From the NCBI GenBank assembly GCA_021399445.1, contig JAJTUQ010000013.1:62001-126000 (forward strand): a stretch of 64,000 bases of DNA, written 5' to 3'. The notes beneath the pieces are model-generated. The model was not told the DNA's origin. It saw only the letters and a list, made by a program, of their open reading frames with translations, and did no database searches. The translations under genes and the position numbers were made by a program. Shown in pieces: positions 1 to 9,996 of the stretch; the stretch's first letter is position 1; each line of letters begins with the position of its first letter. Source of the DNA: Xylogone sp. PMI_703. Lineage: Eukaryota > Ascomycota > Leotiomycetes.

Positions 1-1099
1 CGAGAATCGACCTGGCTCTCTCCTGGTAGATATCCTCCGAGGGACAGCAGGTCACGTAATTCGTGACTCCGACCCCGGTGGATGTGCGATCGCACACAAA
101 TCGGTGGTAGTAGCCACTCTGTGCGTCCCTGATTATGACCGCATCCAGCGTCCCATGGTCAGGTCGACCGCTCATGATCTTTGCCGGCGTGAAACTCACA
201 AAGTCCCGCGTCGTTGCATACAGAGTCTGATTCCTCGTCAGCGGATACCGGCGTTTCGAATCGGTTATATCGCTTGTGAAATACGTATTATCTGGATACA
301 TGGACGATGTCCAGTACACGACATACGCGCCTATCTCAGTATCCCAAATAGATTCTGGAGCAAATGCCATGCCCGCCTCAGGCGGTGCTACCAGCACATG
401 ACGCTGATCGGACCAGGTACGGAGGTCGCTCGACTCCCAAATCTCGATATATCGACTAGCGCCGCTCTGAGCCCAATCCCAACCACGCCATCCATACTCA
501 TAGCCGTCCACATTCAGGTCCGTAGCCACGAGATAGAACTTGTCTCCCTCAGGAGAGCGAACGATAGACGGGTCACGTACTCCATGCATTCCTTTGGTGG
601 AAGTTAGGATCGCGTGCCCGTTGTTGGCGGCCATCCAGCGGGTTGCATCATTGCCAACACTGTACGCCATGTAAATCTGTTGTCCTTGCTGGCTATTGGA
701 ACGGGCAAAGTTCGTCATGCCGTAGCGTGAGAACTGCGCCAGCTTTACTGACGGCCGAACCGTGAGATGAAAATCTCGGTTCATCTTGGTAGCTCCGACT
801 ATGATGCTCGCTGTCAAAGTTACCCTGGCCGGTTTGCCCCCAACTGGAGGTCGCCTTACTACGCCCGCCGCGATGTTTCCGTCGGCCTGGTCAGAGACAA
901 TCTCCGGATCTGAAGACATCCAGTTGACCACTGTTCCTGGAGCGATATCCAGTGCCGTCGGCAACGTCACGTTACCCCGTATGTCGGCTGCATTTGGGAT
1001 AGTGATGCTATCCAACGCTTGCCTAGCTGTTTTCTCATCGAGTGTGGTGGTAGCAGTTCCCGAGACCTTGTCTGCGTCTACATCTGTAGTTGCTAACAT
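1..1099 (-). CDS. GH43-type glycoside hydrolase with N-terminal aBig domain (partial, runs off window)
   Basis: The minus-strand frame is open from an ATG at 1099 to the window edge (366 codons) and continues beyond it. Residues of about 25-105 form a beta-rich segment like an atrophied bacterial Ig (aBig_2) domain, ending 'NRDFHLTVR'. A GH43 beta-propeller follows, with 'GVRDPSIV', 'FYLVATDL' and 'FAPESIWD', the equivalent of the WAPE motif. GH43 enzymes release arabinose or xylose from hemicellulose side chains outside the cell, which fits the GH30 and GH67 genes nearby. The ATG chosen gives no clear signal peptide. The frame stays open upstream to a TAA near 1183 without another ATG, so a small 5' exon carrying the signal peptide is likely. 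Exact substrate cannot be told from the visible part. Confidence 0.8.
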   Translation of the reverse strand, partial: MLATTDVDADKVSGTATTTLDEKTARQALDSITIPNAADIRGNVTLPTALDIAPGTVVNWMSSDPEIVSDQADGNIAAGVVRRPPVGGKPARVTLTASIIVGATKMNRDFHLTVRPSVKLAQFSRYGMTNFARSNSQQGQQIYMAYSVGNDATRWMAANNGHAILTSTKGMHGVRDPSIVRSPEGDKFYLVATDLNVDGYEYGWRGWDWAQSGASRYIEIWESSDLRTWSDQRHVLVAPPEAGMAFAPESIWDTEIGAYVVYWTSSMYPDNTYFTSDITDSKRRYPLTRNQTLYATTRDFVSFTPAKIMSGRPDHGTLDAVIIRDAQSGYYHRFVCDRTSTGVGVTNYVTCCPSEDIYQERARSIL

Positions 1100-2610
1100 T
1101 ACTGCAGTCGACAAGATGCACTTAAATTGGGTTTGCAAAGTCGTTGCTGAAGGTAATAAGTTAGCTCTCTGATTAACTGCTTATATATGATTTACTTGTG
1201 AATACATACAGTTAAGGTAATCCACATAATAAGGTTCACCTCTTCCATACTTGCAACCTGTTGTACTCTTTATAGTAGGATATTGGTTCGTCATGGTTTT
1301 GGGAACATTAAAATCATTTGAGTTTCACCTACCATCTTAGCCTAAATTTGATCTGTTTCACGGATCACTTTAGCCTAAATTTAATATCTAGTTTTTCATT
1401 TCTTTGTTTGTTTGGTTGAGACCCTGGCTAACTCGCTTCCAAACCGCCGGTACCGGGCTCCACCTTAACATACGGTAATTACATTTCACGACTGCATACA
1501 AATCGATCTTCCGCGAGAAATTCGGCAATGCAGTCTATTTGATCAATTCAATTGGTGTTGAGGTTTGCAATGTACGATATGGAAGACGCAGGGATAGATA
1601 CAGAATCACTGAATTGCTTAAAGAGTCTATAGCTACATTTGATTCTATATACTGTAGTTATAAGCGTACAGAGCCGTACAGACCGATAACACCGTTCCAA
1701 CAATTTGTACGTAGCATACAGTGGAGCCCTAGATGTATGGCCTAATATTTGTGTGTGTGTGGGAACAGTGTGGTTCCGGTGGTGTGGAATATCCATGAAT
1801 TCCAGATATTGCAACAATTAGTGCAACATAAATAAATTATGTGACTACCCTAATTTTACGATTAATTATTATAATCATTACAATAACAGCATCAAATCAC
1901 TGTAATAGCTTGTAATCATAAGCTCTCAGCCATTATAATCGCCTATATTACAGGCTTTTAATCACTCTAACCGCCTATACTTGTAGGCTCCACCACTGTA
2001 CTGTAATTGCTAATATTGCTAGGCGGTAGTTCTGCCCATTTTTACCCCATAATTTGGTGGGCGGTTGATCTGGGAGACCGAGTGGGATACCCATTACCGT
2101 TGCTGTTTAGTAGGCAAAACCCCCTTCCCCTTTTCTCTTTAGCCTTATAGTTGTGGTCCGGAATCCTGCGTAAAACTCAAGGTACAGTATAATGGCTCCG
2201 TTGGGTCATTATCTAACTGATTAGTTCACAATAGAACTTGGTGCGGCAGTAATTGGGAAAGTATAGTTCCCAACTTTCCTTGTACTTCTATTCGTAGAAA
2301 CCACGCCATGAGCTTCAGCGTAACTGCTGAAGGAATGTAAGCGAAAATGAATTGAAATTGAAAGAACGCTTTCCTCAACAGATACAATTTTCACTCGGTC
2401 AGTCGATCTAATCCATGACACCCTCCGGTAATACGGCAATGTAATCTAGTGGTGCAAATTCATACCCGTTAGGCTGGCCAATAATCTTGAGCACGTCCCT
2501 CGTATCAACTCGGACTCCTGGGAAGGTTACTCTCGTTGCTGAGTGACTGTTAAGATACATCCGAAAAATCATGGCCGAGCTTGTCCTCTAGATCCCCTCT
2601 TTATCTGCCC
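1100..2610. other. Intergenic, AT-rich, no gene recognised
   Basis: No convincing coding region. Around 1857-2010 there is a cluster of short TGTAAT/ATTACA-type words in both orientations, resembling transposon subterminal sequence, but no clear terminal inverted repeats were found. Short ORFs here (1539-1817, 2221-2439) have no recognisable domain. Confidence 0.5.
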
Positions 2611-2918
2611 GTAACGTATCTACGTCGGAGTGGTTGCTATTACTCAGATAATAGGCTTGGTGGTAAAGGGAGCAAGTGAACTATCGTAGGTTCAAGTTAC
2701 TATAAAATGCAGGTATACTATAAATCAACTGAAATGAGCACGAGGCTCCTATCTACTGTAAACTATCTATTATATAGTGATTGAGTTGTCTTGGAGTCCC
2801 TGGATCCTTATAGACTCTATGGACTCCATCACGTGCTTGCTTATTTGCTAGTACTAACTTTTGGCTAGTACTACCAAATAGATAGCACAACCGGAAAGGT
2901 AGTACTATTTTCCCGATA

Positions 2919-4827
2919 CAGTAAACCCTTTATATAAGAATATCTTCAGGGCTAAGAATCGTATTCTTATAGAAGAGGTATTCTTATCTAAAGGGAATTG
3001 ATTATTTTGGTGTGAAAAATCGTAAAATCGTTGTCTGATGAGCCGTAGAGCTCTTATATCGTACAATCTCTCTTTCTATACGATCAAGTGCCTTGATATC
3101 TTGATCAGTCCCCTTTTGTAGCTTCTATAGCTTCACTGTCTCTACTGCTCTCAAAGCTGTAACCTCATCTACTTGCTCAGCCTCCTCCTCATCGCTCGAT
3201 TCTTCCTCCTCGCTCGGCTTATTAACACTATAATGCTCTACTATAGTTATAAAGATATTATCGTCCTTATCAACAATTATCTCGTCTTCCAGGTTTAAGA
3301 ATTCGTCAAAGGGAAGAGGATTCTCAATTAAAAGTTATACCATCTGGTCTTATAGTTCTACTTGATCGGTTCTATCGTCTACTACAATACAGTCTTCTGT
3401 AGAGTCTTCTGTTGTGCTTTCTAGCTTCTTGATTAAGGTCAATTTTACTTAACACTTCTTGATTGTATCCTTTATAACTAATGATTTTTAAGCTATTTAT
3501 ATCCATTATACTACTTTTAACAAGTTAACTGTCTTCTGTGAATTCTTATTAGCTTTATACTCCTATAGTATAAATATAATCTATTATTTATAGTATTATA
3601 GCTTAAGACTTATAATAATCCCTTAATCCATTGGTTGCCATGCAAACGTAGTATTAAGAGGAAGTTATACAATTTGTACATTCGAAAGACCTTATAAACC
3701 ACCGACCAACTGTACAGTTAACTCATAACTAGAAAAGTTATCCATCAACAGTAGAACTCTCCTTCCTTCACTGTACATCTTATTATTAAGCCACTATAAG
3801 TATTCCTCATATATTAGCCTTATCATCCATTTAGACTGGTTGAACTGATACATAATTCGTAGATTATAACGATTAATCTTATTAAAAGAATGTGGATTTT
3901 CCGATTTACCAATGATCCAAGTTAAGAACTTCTTACTGCCGTTAGTATTACTGGTCAACGCGATTATAATACGGTCTTTACTCTTTTTAGTTCCACTATA
4001 AGACTTTATTGCCAGGCTACGATCAGGAGTTCTCTTCCAGTTTAAGCCAATTTCGTCCATGTTAAGAATGTCTCATAGCTCATACGTTGTACAAAAGCGT
4101 CATAATTCTTCTATTTGTGTAATATTGTCAGGATTGTCAGTTATAGTAGATCCAGCTTCTCCATGTTACATATACTCCTTGATTTTATATCGTTTTTTGA
4201 ACCCTTCCAGCTAACCATTTGACCACTTAGGTTCCTTGATATCGTTATACTGTAGCAGAATAGCCTATAGCTGTTTGGCCTTTGTCTTCAAGATATTATT
4301 AGTAATAATAGCCTTCTTCTGCTCCATGCGTTACTGCCATTCAAATAAAGTATACTCAAAATCCGGCCAATCCCCAATAGAGCTCCTTATCTTCTCCTTT
4401 AACATCTACTTATCTCTCCTTGTGTGTACATCATTAAGGTAATCGTATTTCGAGCTAAGAATCTTAGAGATTTAGCTTTGATTAAATGGATGTCTGGTAG
4501 TAGCGGTGAACCAATCGACGAGCTCTTACTGTTGTCCTGAAGGGTGTGTTTGATTACGCTTTCGAATCATTAATCGATCGGCATCAGTAAGAGCTCTACG
4601 GCGTTTTTCCTCCTCCATTCGGATGATATTTGTGATTGTAGTAATGAAATTATAAGAATATCAAAATAAAATTAGGTGTGATCTTACAGATCGGGAGCCC
4701 GACTGTTTAAGAATATTCTTCTAGCGAGGTATTCTTATTGGCCCAACCACAAAAAAGGGGATCCAAGAATCGATTCTTATTGGTCAGATATTCTTATTTG
4801 AAGTATTCTTATATAAAGGGTCTACTG
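2919..4827 (-). mobile_element. Pogo/Fot-type DNA transposon (pogo-C), degenerate
   Basis: Terminal inverted repeats begin CAGTAAACCCTTTATATAAG at the left and CAGTAGACCCTTTATATAAG at the right (read inward). They are flanked by a TA target duplication at 2917-2918 and 4828-4829. The element is about 1.9 kb and AT-rich. It carries a broken DDE transposase on the minus strand and is inserted inside an LTR. Confidence 0.8.
3794..4060 (-). pseudogene. Pogo-C transposase fragment (DDE domain)
   Basis: An 88-residue frame starts 'MDEIGLNWKRTPDRSLA' and contains 'RIIIALTSNTNGSKK', 'IGKSENP' and 'NRYNLRIMYQFNQSKWM'. This is the usual order around the first catalytic Asp of Fot1/Tigger-like DDE_1 transposases. 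The surrounding element has no longer frame, so the gene is dead. Stops and high A+T fit RIP-like decay. Confidence 0.75.
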
Positions 4828-4924
4828 TAGTGACAACCATTTCTTGGTCCTAAAACCCTAGTACTCAGATTACAGGATATAGTTTAGTTACAGGTAACTA
4901 GTTACGTTCCGCGGGGTCGTAACA

Positions 4925-5300
4925 CTAAGAAATATGTTTAAAAGGTTAAATATACATTAAATAAAGATTAATATTTTAAGTAAAAGGTAGACTAAAGTTA
5001 AATATGAATTTAAGTCAAAAAGTATTATCCTTTAGTTAATATTAATCACTTTCCCCGAAAAATTGTAATAATTAACACTTATTAAGAGATATAAAGTGTA
5101 TAAATCTACTCGAACAGTCTACTTACTAAAATGTGAGAAGTACTTAGAGAGCTTACTTTACCTAGGGAAAATAAGAAAACATGTCAAAAAAGCTCTCTTA
5201 TTGTGGATAATAAATAATAAAGTGTTTTGTCTATTTACCTAACAGCTACAATGAAGACATTCCTCTCACAGGCCATCGCGTTCCTACTAGAAATAAAAAC
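4925..5300. other. AT-rich spacer between LTR and GH30 fragment
   Basis: Very AT-rich sequence without coding capacity or clear repeats; probably decayed transposon DNA that truncated the GH30 gene. Confidence 0.4.
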
Positions 5301-5591
5301 TCACCCAGATGTTGCCTCATCTCCACCTGTTTTCATGAATCCCGGCGGACTCCAGGCATCCGCATAGATGGTTTTGACACCATAGCGAACAGCCTGCTGC
5401 GTGAACCATACTTGCCCTTCGGTATTACCATCCCACGTATAATTAGGCACACTCGAAGCTGATCCGGGACTAACAGGCTCAATCGGGAGGGCAGTGGTAG
5501 AGGGTATCCGGTTACGGATGATACTAAACCCCGCGCCGGTCCTCCGTACTAAACAGGAGGTCAAGGTGGCGTATCTTCAAAGACTGGAGAT
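5301..5591 (-). pseudogene. GH30 endo-beta-1,6-galactanase-type fragment, frameshifted
   Basis: The frame reads 'GAGFSIIRNRIPS', 'YTWDGNTEGQVWF', 'GVKTIYADAWSPPGFMKTGG', the classic N-terminal half of fungal GH30 endo-galactanases. Just upstream, the expected 'LDLLFST' lies in a different frame (about 5550-5575), so a frameshift separates the two parts. The fragment ends 'TSG' followed by GTGAGT, a plausible donor site, but nothing of the catalytic C-terminal half follows: the DNA becomes AT-rich and transposon-derived. Both ends of the gene are missing. It is most likely the remnant of a third hemicellulase in this group. A multi-exon gene with distant exons is less likely. Confidence 0.75.
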
Positions 5592-6016
5592 ACGGTACGT
5601 AATCTAGATTATTCATATTACAGTGTCTTGACATCGATGAAGTGATACACTGTCGTCGTTAGTCAGGATACTGGGGAACTGGCAAGTGGCCATAGTGCTG
5701 ACGTGAACAGGGGCCATTTACCCAGTTTAGGCAACCGACGGCCTTTGATCCACCCTTGCATTGTAATCTACAGCAGGCATCAGGATAACCAAAGATGATT
5801 GGGCTCCTGTCGCGCGAGTCATTAAGCGCCAACACTACTGACAGCTATTTGTGACGGGCTGATGGCCAACGTCCATCGTCCCTTTATTCGATATACCAGT
5901 AATCAGGAACACGTTGACTTTCTTTCTTTTCCGCACGGAGAATGAAGATTTTATTTCCTTATCATACCTTCATACCTTCATACCTTTCCTGAGCATCTAT
6001 TTTGTTTGAATTGAAT
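5592..6016. other. Intergenic, upstream of aguA
   Basis: Non-coding. It should hold the aguA promoter. An ATG at 5942 is in frame with aguA but is followed by a TGA 16 codons later, so it cannot supply an N-terminus without splicing. Confidence 0.5.
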
Positions 6017-8524
6017 ATGCTTGCGTCAGAAAATGGCCTTGATGGCTGGTTGCGCTACGCTCCACTTCCCGCAGAAAGTGTGAGCCACCACCAGCGTTAC
6101 GCTTGTATCGTCGCTCTGAGCAACACTGGAGAGAGTCCCGTTCATATGGCCGGCAAGGAGCTTCAAGATGGCCTGAAAAGAATCCTCGGCCAAAAGGTCG
6201 ATCTGATGAGCACGCTCACGTCGAGCAGCGGAGCAGAGTCGAAGATCATTGTCGGGACAGTAGATGCCTTCTGCTCGGCTGGTGGCAAGATCCAAGAGGA
6301 GGCTTCGACGCTGAAGGAGGATGGATTCTGGCTCACCGCGCAGAGAAATTATGCGACAGAGACCGTCTTGATTCTTGGTCAGAATGAGCGTGGAGCTCTC
6401 TACGGTGCCTTTGAGTTCCTGGTGCTGTTGGCGCAGGACCTGCCCTGTCCTAAGGCCCGTGTAAGCAATCCAAGCGCACCAATCCGATGGATCAATCAGT
6501 GGGACAATCTTGACGGAACCATCGAACGAGGGTATGCCGGTCCATCGATCTTCTTCAAGGACGGGGTTGTTCTAGACGACTTGACTCGCGTCGCCCAATA
6601 CGCTCGTCTCATGGCTTCGGTTCAGTTGAACGGTATCATCGTGAACAACGTAAATTCTCATGGTGACCTTCTTTCCACCAGAAATTTGAAAGGCCTGGGC
6701 CGGATAGCTGATGCCATGCGTCCGTGGGGCGTCCGGATTGGTGTAGCGCTCTACTTCGACACACCCAGGGCACTTGGTGGCCTGCCGACGGCTGATCCGC
6801 TGGATCATCGAGTGATTGCGTGGTGGAATGATATCACCACCCGGTTGTACTGTCAAGTACCCGATATGCTGGGATACTTGATCAAAGCCAATTCCGAAGG
6901 TCAACCTGGCCCATTGACATATGGCCGCACTCTAGCAGATGGTGCTAACATGTTTGCCCGAGCGCTCAAGCCACACGGGGACGGTGTGGTAATGTACCGT
7001 GCATTCGTGTATAACCATCACCTGGACGAGTCTAATTTGAAGAATGATCGGGCTAATGCTGCCGTCGAGTTCTTTGACGGACTTGACACCGAATTTGACG
7101 ATAATGTTTTGATTCAGATCAAATATGGACCAATCGATTTCCAGGTTCGGGAGCCGCCATCACCACTGCTCTCGCGCCTGCAGAAAACTGCTATTATAAT
7201 CGAATTCCAGGTGGCACAGGAGTACCTGGGCCAACAAAGCCATGTTGTCTACTTGCCGCCGTTGTGGAGGACCATCCTCGATTTCGACCTGCGAATCGAC
7301 GGGCAGCAGTCCTTCGTTCGGGATGTGGTCTCCGGCCAGCGATTGGACTGGAAACGCAGTGGCTATGCAGCGGTTGTCAACGTGGGCAATGATACTACTT
7401 GGCTCGGCAGTCATCTTGCCATGTCAAATCTATATGCCTATGGTCGGTATTGCTGGGATCCATCGAGCGACGAAGTCGCCGTGCTTCAAAGCTGGACACG
7501 ACTAACTTTTGGTTATCATGCGACCATTGTTGACACAATAACCAAGATCTGCATGGAATCTTGGCCCACGTACGAAAGCTATACCGGTAACCTGGGCATT
7601 CAGACCCTGTGTGATATCGTGAAGCGATGTCACTATGGACCGAGCCCTGCCGCTCAAGACGGCAACGGCTGGGGCCAGTGGACACGTGCGGACGCCCATG
7701 CCATCGGCATGGATCGTACTGTGGCAACTGGCACAGGCAATGCCGGGCAATATCCTCCTGAAGTAGCGGCGATATTTGAGAATATCGAGACTACCCCCGA
7801 CGATCTCCTGCTGTGGTTCCACCACGTACCGTATACCCATCGACTGAAATCTGGTAAGACAGTGATCCAGCACTTCTATGATGCCCACTACCAAGGAGCC
7901 GAGACGGCACAGACGTTTCCCGTACAATGGGAGGCGTTGCGCTCTTTAATTGATGATGAGCGATTTGAGCACGTTGCTCTACGGCTAAACTACCAGGCAG
8001 GCCATGCCCTCGTCTGGCGCGATTCAGTCAATAACTTCTACCACGCTAAATGTGGAATTGACGACGAGCAAAAGCGCGTCGGCAATCACCCGTGGCGGAT
8101 CGAAGCAGAAGACATGGAACTGAGTGGATACACTGTCGTGCCAGTCACACCATTTGAGGCGGCATCCGGGGGTAAAGCTATCATCACTACCTCTAACGAA
8201 ACGCCGGGAACTGCTACGTGTGCTGTGCACTTTGCTTCCGGCACATATAACGTTGCAGTGAACTACTATGACCAACTAGGAGGAAAATCACAGTACCAGA
8301 TTCTGCTCAACGACCGCTCGATTGGAAGTTGGGCTGGTGATCTTGGAGACAAGCTGCTGCATGACTTCTCAGAGCTCCGTGACGGTCACTCAGCTACACG
8401 GATTACGTTTAAGGGCATCACGGTTGAAAAGGGCGATGTGCTCAAGATCATTGGCACCCCTGATGGAACCGAGCTTGCGCCGGTGGACTATATTTCATTC
8501 CTACCTGAGGGGACTGTGGATTGA
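6017..8524 (+). CDS. aguA: GH67 alpha-glucuronidase, intact and intronless
   Basis: GH67 enzymes remove 4-O-methyl-glucuronic acid from glucuronoxylan fragments. From the ATG at 6017 the protein has 835 residues, the usual fungal AguA length. The N-terminal domain begins 'NGLDGWLRYAPLP'. The central barrel contains 'WINQWDNLDGTIERGYAGPS' and 'GYLIKANSEGQPGP'; near residues 370-382 comes 'YGPIDFQVREPPSP', which holds acidic catalytic-site residues of the family. The GH67 C-terminal domain follows, and the last ~145 residues ('WRIEAEDMELSGY'..) form a beta-rich end typical of fungal members. The family start 'ENGLDGWLRY' normally follows a signal peptide. Here only four residues precede it and the upstream frame has a TGA, so the secretion signal is missing or lies in an unseen exon. 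The frame is otherwise clean and GC-balanced. Confidence 0.95.
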   Translation: MLASENGLDGWLRYAPLPAESVSHHQRYACIVALSNTGESPVHMAGKELQDGLKRILGQKVDLMSTLTSSSGAESKIIVGTVDAFCSAGGKIQEEASTLKEDGFWLTAQRNYATETVLILGQNERGALYGAFEFLVLLAQDLPCPKARVSNPSAPIRWINQWDNLDGTIERGYAGPSIFFKDGVVLDDLTRVAQYARLMASVQLNGIIVNNVNSHGDLLSTRNLKGLGRIADAMRPWGVRIGVALYFDTPRALGGLPTADPLDHRVIAWWNDITTRLYCQVPDMLGYLIKANSEGQPGPLTYGRTLADGANMFARALKPHGDGVVMYRAFVYNHHLDESNLKNDRANAAVEFFDGLDTEFDDNVLIQIKYGPIDFQVREPPSPLLSRLQKTAIIIEFQVAQEYLGQQSHVVYLPPLWRTILDFDLRIDGQQSFVRDVVSGQRLDWKRSGYAAVVNVGNDTTWLGSHLAMSNLYAYGRYCWDPSSDEVAVLQSWTRLTFGYHATIVDTITKICMESWPTYESYTGNLGIQTLCDIVKRCHYGPSPAAQDGNGWGQWTRADAHAIGMDRTVATGTGNAGQYPPEVAAIFENIETTPDDLLLWFHHVPYTHRLKSGKTVIQHFYDAHYQGAETAQTFPVQWEALRSLIDDERFEHVALRLNYQAGHALVWRDSVNNFYHAKCGIDDEQKRVGNHPWRIEAEDMELSGYTVVPVTPFEAASGGKAIITTSNETPGTATCAVHFASGTYNVAVNYYDQLGGKSQYQILLNDRSIGSWAGDLGDKLLHDFSELRDGHSATRITFKGITVEKGDVLKIIGTPDGTELAPVDYISFLPEGTVD

Positions 8525-8717
8525 GTTGTATTCTTCATAGATTTTGCAGTTCCTGGTATAAGCAGCGTGTTTTCTCGATTGTTTGATTTTTTGCATTTGG
8601 AAATAGATTATTACTGGACATAGATTCAAAAAATACAACGTGCTTCTGTTGAACTTCTGGTACTTTAGTAACCTTCGTATCTACCCAAGTCAGATGCCTA
8701 ATGGAAACCTGATTGTA

Positions 8718-8877
8718 CCGAAGAATCTCAAATTTATGGTCTTATAAGCTAACGCTTTACGGGTAACTACATCTTGTTAGCAATTGTCAGCACTAGAGCG
8801 CGGATCATTCGGTAAGCATACTATATAGAGTAATTAATCCCTGTAGCTTATAAGACCATAAATTTAAGATTCTTCGG
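8718..8877. mobile_element. MITE with 33-bp inverted repeats and TA duplication
   Basis: 8718-8750 (CCGAAGAATCTCAAATTTAT..) and 8845-8877 are inverted repeats with one mismatch over 33 bp. A TA dinucleotide flanks both sides (8716-8717, 8878-8879), as for Tc1/mariner-type elements. The 160-bp element has no coding capacity. It lies about 190 bp past the aguA stop codon. Confidence 0.85.
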
Positions 8878-9996
8878 TATTATCACTAGAAAGGAAATGT
8901 TAAAGCGAGACTTGTGGAAGGTTTCTTCTCAAAATTCCTTCTGGTCGAAAAAGGAGAGAAAGAGAAGAGCAACATGTGACATGAAACAGAGTAGAGGTGG
9001 ATTTCTCTATGGCAGATTTCCACCTGATTAACCTAATTTGGAAGAATGATCGCTCCCTTCCAGACTGCAAATCGTTGGCAAAACCCTGTAGACGATCCTG
9101 GATGTACTGTATCTTGCAGACACTGCAGGTATTTGACGGTCTTTGCGTTTCTCAGAATTCGTGTACAATCTTGCTCTGCTGAAGGTCCGGAGCATTCGAT
9201 GACCCGGCCCCCTCATCCTCCAACAACATATCACGATACATGAAAGCACCCCTTGCTTTCTGGGTAAACAATCAAGACGGCCCGTGCTAGAGCGCCGTGC
9301 CAGACCTAACGAGAGATGTAAGATTACTTGGCTGATTTGAGCGAATATCACTCGTGGGAAGCCCCGCACAGCTTTTGGTCCGAATAGGCACTTGTCAGCC
9401 TTTGGAATCATTCTCCCTTTGACAACCCCCACGTTACCCCGTCCTTGCCAGTGAAATAGGGGCTGGTCAGTCAGTGGGGAATATTAACCACGCGCTCATT
9501 ACTACTGTGCGTACATGCGCGCCAATCACCAAGCAAAGCTTGACGAGCTGATCCCACCGGCCTATGGTCACCCAGACTCAGGGGGCCACTGTTAGTGTCC
9601 TTACTATATGATTCTTGATTTTGAGCCGATCTCCGGTCAAACCCCACACCGTATACATACAGCAAAAGCTGCTCACTGGTCCAATCGGAAACAGTGCACT
9701 CATGCAAGCTCGTTTCCCTCTCTTTACCGACGGCCTGGATACCCCCGCGCTTTGGGTCAACTCGAGGCCAAACTAGCTAGACGGGATTATCCACGCTTCC
9801 CCAGAAAGTGAGAGGCCATGTCATTCGATCATTGGTGACAGCCTGCTCCTTTGTCTTACGTCCTGCCACTCCATCCTCGGGTCCGCTAGCGGCCAGGGTA
9901 AGCTTCGCGGCTGCAAATGGCAAAGGCAGCTCACGCGCTGTTGTGTTCTATAAGGATCCCATTGGGACAGGTTATATCTGTTGATGTTGCTCACAG
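8878..9996. other. Intergenic, no gene recognised
   Basis: GC-balanced sequence with several short ORFs on both strands (for example 9028-9432 minus, 9608-9811 plus). None has a recognisable domain or clear splice structure. A translation around 9905-9980 looks protein-like but could not be assigned. Confidence 0.4.

Larger units (their letters stand above)
2610..4924 (-). repeat. Inverted gypsy-type solo LTR, split by a pogo insertion
   Basis: The stretch 2690-2916 matches, in reverse orientation, the LTR seen at 60580-61129: the words around 'ATGCAGGTAT' and 'GAGCACGAGGCTCC' and the 'GTAGTACTA' words. The other end resumes at 4830 and finishes with '..GGGGTCGTAACA' at 4924, the reverse complement of the LTR start. 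The interior is displaced by the pogo-C element at 2919-4827. The left boundary near 2610 is approximate because the sequence has diverged. Confidence 0.65.

Noticed and set aside
104..1172. Plus-strand ORFs in the GH43 region
   Set aside because: The minus-strand frame matches GH43 and an Ig-like domain; the plus-strand ORFs are its shadows.
6026..8275. Several antisense ORFs across aguA
   Set aside because: They lie opposite or out of frame to a clearly conserved GH67 gene and show no domains.
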